Part shown: in pieces, positions 21,745 to 24,700 of the stretch | How the letters are laid out: the number at the start of each line of letters is the position of its first letter | Position numbering within the stretch: position 1 is the stretch's first letter | Source of the DNA: Methylomarinum sp964397365 | GTDB taxonomy: Bacteria > Pseudomonadota > Gammaproteobacteria > Methylococcales > Methylomonadaceae | Assembly: GCA_964397365.1 (NCBI GenBank) | Contig: CAYNIU010000026.1 | Coordinates: 1-24,700 of the forward strand | Direction: 5' to 3' | Length of the DNA: 24,700 nt | Position numbers and translations under genes: made by a program | Notes under the pieces: generated by a model | Told to the model about the DNA's origin: nothing | The model's input: the letters and a program-made list of their open reading frames with translations, nothing else | Databases searched by the model: none

Positions 21745-23031
21745 TCAAAACGACACCGTTCCTTGCACCCATATTTTCTGGGTGTCATTTCTGAATGCCG
21801 TAGCGACCCGACTGTCCCCACTGGCGTCATAATAAGCATATTTAGCTAATACAGAAAAATGTTTATCCAGTTTTTTGACGGCAAGCAAATCATATTCATC
21901 AGCATAGTCAAACTGACTGGTATCGTCCTGAAATTTATGATAAACAAACATCAGTTTGGCGCCCGCCACTTTTGTAGACAGGGTGGCGTTAATATCACGC
22001 AAACCAGTGGTTGGCGTTGCCAGAAAACGGTCTGCCCAGCCCTGGAATGCATGGTTGGTTCCCAATGGTGTTCGAAATGCCGAACCATCATGTCCATCTT
22101 GTTGTTCCATTGCGCCCTTTACGGTGATCCCGAATACACTAAGGCCAGCCATAACATTATAACGATCAACCCCGTAATTTAACGGATTACTGCCATAATC
22201 ATCCTGACGACTGTATTCCGCTGTGTAATGAAGAGTCAGATTATCATTGATTTTGGGTGAACCAATAAATCGTACACCATAAGTTTTGCTGGATTTGCCA
22301 AAGTTACTGCTATCGCTACGATAATCCAGCCAGTATCCATAGCCGATAGCATGACCGTATTTGCCCATTTTGTAATTCACATTCAAAAAGGGCGCATCAA
22401 CATTATCCGTCAATGATTTAATCGTTCTGACTCTGCCGATATATCCGGCTTTAACCGTCATGTCCTTGATTGATTTATTGGTAACCATAACCGCATCGAA
22501 AGTCTGTTCGACTTGCCGCCAGCCAACGTTACCGATAAAACGATCATCATCAAGTTTGATCCTTTGTCGTCCCCCTTTAATTACCGTATCGGGAATGCTT
22601 TTAAAAGTAACCCATAATTGATTAACTTCATGCCTGTCAGCAGGATCAACGACAGCCTGATATTGAGAACTGCCGTATACATTGCGAGGAACATAATAAT
22701 CATTCTGTGCGGCATAAAGATTCTCATATTCAGCAAACCCCTGAATACCTGCCACTTCGGGCGTTAAATACCCCAAACGTAACCGGAAAGTATTCGCATT
22801 GGCCGGTTTGGGCGTCGTGTTGTCTGTATCGGCATATTCATAACGATAACGCAAATTAAATTTGATCTGACCATATTTGGCATCAGCCTGCCCAAATTTT
22901 AGCGCATCACCAACAGTTTGATTTATATCTGCATGAGTAATTTGTACAGCGGCGATAGATAAAAACGCCGCGGCCAAAGCACTATATTTTACTGGATTGC
23001 CCTGATGAGCGGATTTTCCAGATATCCTCAT
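21745..23031 (-). CDS. Outer-membrane beta-barrel porin, alginate-export-like
   Basis: This 428-residue protein has a long signal peptide (hydrophobic core near residues 17-33, cleavage near THA). Alternating-residue strands run throughout and it ends in a terminal Phe (GTVSF) typical of outer-membrane barrels. GGRQRIKLDDDRFIGNVGWRQ-like sequence around residues 152-172 matches the strand-and-turn motif of the alginate-export (AlgE-like) porin family. FRLRLGYLTPEV and FAEYENLYAAQNDYY are similar landmarks. The substrate is not predictable; in methylotrophs such porins are common with no alginate operon. GGAG lies seven bases before the ATG. A Fur-box-like promoter region lies about 110-140 bases upstream. 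Confidence 0.85.
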   Translation of the reverse strand: MRISGKSAHQGNPVKYSALAAAFLSIAAVQITHADINQTVGDALKFGQADAKYGQIKFNLRYRYEYADTDNTTPKPANANTFRLRLGYLTPEVAGIQGFAEYENLYAAQNDYYVPRNVYGSSQYQAVVDPADRHEVNQLWVTFKSIPDTVIKGGRQRIKLDDDRFIGNVGWRQVEQTFDAVMVTNKSIKDMTVKAGYIGRVRTIKSLTDNVDAPFLNVNYKMGKYGHAIGYGYWLDYRSDSSNFGKSSKTYGVRFIGSPKINDNLTLHYTAEYSRQDDYGSNPLNYGVDRYNVMAGLSVFGITVKGAMEQQDGHDGSAFRTPLGTNHAFQGWADRFLATPTTGLRDINATLSTKVAGAKLMFVYHKFQDDTSQFDYADEYDLLAVKKLDKHFSVLAKYAYYDASGDSRVATAFRNDTQKIWVQGTVSF

Positions 23032-23136
23032 TGATGAACTCCATATTTTGATAGAAAAGAATACTTTCAGCAGTATAGTTTATAGCGATAAGAAAACAAC
23101 TATAAATAACAAATTATTTCAATATGTTAAGCCGCT

Positions 23137-23169
23137 ATTATAAGGGTATAGATTATGATTCTCATTGGC
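23137..23169 (-). promoter_or_regulatory. Candidate Fur-controlled promoter of the porin gene
   Basis: On the minus strand a perfect TATAAT occupies 23142-23137. A 19-base site at 23151-23169 matches the Fur consensus at 14 of 19 positions on either strand, including an intact central AATGA-n-AATCAT core on the minus strand. The site covers the expected -35 region, the classical position for repression by iron-loaded Fur. No good -35 hexamer is visible at 17 bases. Confidence 0.5.
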
Positions 23170-23216
23170 GCATAGCTTTATCCAGCAAACAATCTTAGTT
23201 ATTGACATTTATAGCA

Positions 23217-24281
23217 TTAATCTCTGTGTGCATATTGCGGACTGGTTAAAGATTTCATAAAAGCCACCAGGTCGGTTTTCTCTTGTTGAGTCAAATGCAA
23301 TGGAAAAATGGCGGCATCAACAAAACTGTTTTTATCGCCGCCTTTATCGTAATACTCCACCACCTGCTCCAATGTCTGCATACTACCATCGTGCATATAA
23401 GGTGCTGTCAGAGCAACATTTCGTAAAATAGGAGTTTTGAATTTACCAATATCAGCAATCACTTTGGTTACATTAAACCGACCCAGTTCGGAACGTTGTA
23501 GTTCTGTCAAAGGAAATTGATCTGGATTCACTCCTCTTTCAATAGCCTGAATAAATTCACCCAGAACCGATTTTATCCGTTTAAAACCGGCTCCAATATT
23601 ATAAAAGCGATTATCACTGAACAGCGCGTTATTCCAGGATATTTCATGACAATTAGCACAATTGCCCTTACGTCTGAAAACAAGCAATCCTCTTGCGGCG
23701 CTGGTTGATAATTTTGTTCTATCACGGGCAAAAAAATACTGATCAAAAGGCGAATTTCCTGAAATCAGGGTTCTTTCAAAACTGGCAATAGCTTTGGCTA
23801 CATGATCAACGGCTATTTCCGCTTCAGAAATATTAAATGCCTTTTGTATACGACGCCGGTAATTGTCATCATTCAAAACAACATCAAGAATCTTCTGCTT
23901 ATTTTCAAGTCCATGCTCAAGCGGATTGAGTAATGGCCCTAATGCTTGCTCTTCAAGACTTTTAGATCGTCCGTCCAGAAACAGTGTGTTATAAAAAGCC
24001 GCATTGATAACAGTCGGTGTATTACGTGTTCCCGTAAATCCCTTAATTCCTTTGGCTACAGATAATCCATCAACAAAAGCTTTTTCCTTCTGGTGGCAAC
24101 TGGCACAGCTGACTGAATGATCCGCACTGAACCGCCGATCATTAAAAAACATACGTCCCAGGGTGATTTTCTGCAACGTTTGTGGATTATCCGCCGGAAT
24201 TTCAAGTACCGGTAATCCCAAAGCATTATCAGCAATAACCGGTAAGGAACAAAACAAGCCAAAGAAGAATAAAATTCGCAT
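23217..24281 (-). CDS. Dihaem cytochrome c peroxidase / MauG family protein
   Basis: This 354-residue periplasmic protein has a signal peptide (RILFFFGLFCSLPVIA) and two c-type haem sites, CASCH (59-63) and CANCH (208-212). TRNTPTVINAAF, LFLDGRSKSLEEQALGP and APYMHDGSMQTLEQVVEYYDKGG are standard motifs of the bacterial cytochrome c peroxidase/MauG family. The Met in PYMHDGS is at the position that often ligates the high-potential haem, favouring a peroxidase over a true MauG (Tyr ligand), though I cannot settle this. The ATG at 24281 is chosen for its GGGAG ribosome binding site; a TTG four codons earlier is not needed. A terminator-like hairpin abuts that site. Confidence 0.92.
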   Translation of the reverse strand: MRILFFFGLFCSLPVIADNALGLPVLEIPADNPQTLQKITLGRMFFNDRRFSADHSVSCASCHQKEKAFVDGLSVAKGIKGFTGTRNTPTVINAAFYNTLFLDGRSKSLEEQALGPLLNPLEHGLENKQKILDVVLNDDNYRRRIQKAFNISEAEIAVDHVAKAIASFERTLISGNSPFDQYFFARDRTKLSTSAARGLLVFRRKGNCANCHEISWNNALFSDNRFYNIGAGFKRIKSVLGEFIQAIERGVNPDQFPLTELQRSELGRFNVTKVIADIGKFKTPILRNVALTAPYMHDGSMQTLEQVVEYYDKGGDKNSFVDAAIFPLHLTQQEKTDLVAFMKSLTSPQYAHRD

Positions 24282-24291
24282 ACAAGCTCCC

Positions 24292-24311
24292 AAAAAGAGC
24301 CCGTAGGCTCT
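24292..24311 (-). terminator. Terminator-like hairpin abutting the dihaem gene's ribosome binding site
   Basis: On the minus strand AGAGCC (24311-24306), loop TACG and GGCTCT (24301-24296) form a perfect 6-bp stem followed by a T-run ending at 24292. It could end the transcript of the right-hand partial gene. Only a single base separates the T-run from the GGGAG of the next gene, so an attenuator in the dihaem gene's own leader is also possible. Confidence 0.65.
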
Positions 24312-24404
24312 GAACCTATCAGAATCTGCCGACTGTCAAACAGCATACAGCACCCAGCATTACCTGCTGATTGATGGATCACAATCAAAGGAATGTAAAT
24401 TGAA

Positions 24405-24449
24405 GCAGGTGCGTATCCATTCGCACAGTGCAAATAAATACGCGCCTGC
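24405..24449. repeat. 12-bp hairpin with one G-U pair upstream of the dihaem gene
   Basis: GCAGGTGCGTAT (24405-24416) and ATACGCGCCTGC (24438-24449) pair along 12 positions with a single wobble. The 21-base loop holds a smaller GCAC/GTGC dyad. A separate operator-like dyad, TGATTG-n8-CAATCA, lies at 24368-24387. No T-run follows, so it is a possible leader or 3' structure rather than a standard terminator. Confidence 0.55.
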
Positions 24450-24505
24450 CCACATAACACAATTCAACAAAACAGCTCAACTTAGTGTCTGTCAAATAAA
24501 GTATT

Positions 24506-24700
24506 TTATTCTTGTTCCGGCATATCCTGAACAATCAAAATGTACGGTTCGCCCAGAGGAAACTGATCGTTAGGTTTTTGGAAATAAATCACTTTACCGT
24601 AAGTCTCATTAATGGCCGGCAACACTTTAGCGGCCTCTTCTGCGGTCATATCGGGAAAAGTGGCATGAGCGCGAGGAACTTCAACCAAATGATAATGCCA
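24506..24700 (-). CDS. C-terminal end of an unidentified protein; runs off the right edge
   Basis: Sixty-four codons read in from the right edge without a start and end at a TAA at 24508-24506. Apparent starts inside this stretch are not needed, because the frame stays open to the boundary. The sequence includes MTAEEAAKVLPAINETYGKV and QFPLGEPYILIV. The YGK plus PLGEP spacing vaguely recalls the C-terminal end of DUF1264/OBAP proteins, which is a weak resemblance I would not rely on. It is on the same strand as the dihaem gene, but a terminator-like hairpin lies between them. Confidence 0.6.
   Translation of the reverse strand, partial: WHYHLVEVPRAHATFPDMTAEEAAKVLPAINETYGKVIYFQKPNDQFPLGEPYILIVQDMPEQE

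Noticed and set aside
23217..24281. Identification as the methanotroph surface-associated cytochrome c peroxidase that partners MopE/CorA
   Set aside because: The 354-residue length and two CxxCH motifs are those of an ordinary CcpA/MauG protein; the surface-associated protein is much larger and no MopE/CorA gene is adjacent.
24368..24387. TGATTG-n8-CAATCA dyad as an FNR or CRP site
   Set aside because: FNR sites need four bases between TTGAT and ATCAA and CRP sites need TGTGA-n6-TCACA; the spacing and sequence here fit neither.

Overview
The window looks like chromosomal DNA from a moderately AT-rich gammaproteobacterium. Several genes belong to families I know mainly or only from Gammaproteobacteria (HflD, DUF2956, DUF3301, TIGR02647, and the DUF3306 formate dehydrogenase cluster). 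A gamma-proteobacterial methylotroph or methanotroph of the Methylobacter/Methylomonas type fits the periplasmic formate dehydrogenase, the copper-export pair, the MauG-like dihaem protein and the alginate-export-type porin. That assignment is inference, because no methane or methanol oxidation gene is in view. There is no tRNA, rRNA, CRISPR array, prophage or intact insertion sequence.

Layout, left to right. (A) 1-7270, all minus strand. Transcription runs from a CopZ-like copper chaperone and a CopA copper ATPase to a cysteine synthase, then into the maturation genes of a Tat-exported formate dehydrogenase (DUF3306 protein, four-cluster ferredoxin-like protein, TorD-family chaperone). A small Tat-signal protein follows, and then the catalytic subunit, which is cut by the left edge. 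cysK to torD are nearly contiguous or overlapping. A candidate promoter lies just before the last two genes. (B) 7411-13917, plus strand: an EAL-HDOD signalling protein, an exported rhodanese and HflD, then a GldA/GldF/GldG-type ABC exporter with 4-base overlaps, a nested inverted repeat, and mutM. (C) 13953-18787, minus strand: a row of small, poorly known gammaproteobacterial families (membrane-anchored cold-shock protein, DUF3530, TIGR02647, DUF3301, DUF2956). The row ends in a receiver-PP2C-HATPase fusion of the partner-switching type. A 120-residue anchored protein of unknown function lies upstream, across a 534-base gap rich in inverted repeats. (D) 19050-21694, plus strand: an alkaline phosphatase behind a near-perfect Pho box, a 78-base element bounded by 12-bp inverted repeats, an exported protein of unknown function with a possible leaderless start, and a bidirectional terminator. 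(E) 21745-24700, minus strand: an outer-membrane porin behind a Fur-box-like promoter, a dihaem cytochrome c peroxidase/MauG-family protein with a terminator-like hairpin against its ribosome binding site, and the 3' end of an unidentified gene.

Most functional content is ordinary envelope, respiratory and nutrient biology: formate oxidation, copper export, phosphate scavenging and perhaps iron-responsive outer-membrane functions. The least ordinary points are cysK fused transcriptionally to formate dehydrogenase maturation, the row of unknown-function families ending in a signalling phosphatase with an altered metal motif, a hydrolase-fold protein lacking its nucleophile, and the regulatory structures in regions D and E. 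I did not find a clearly new multi-gene system.
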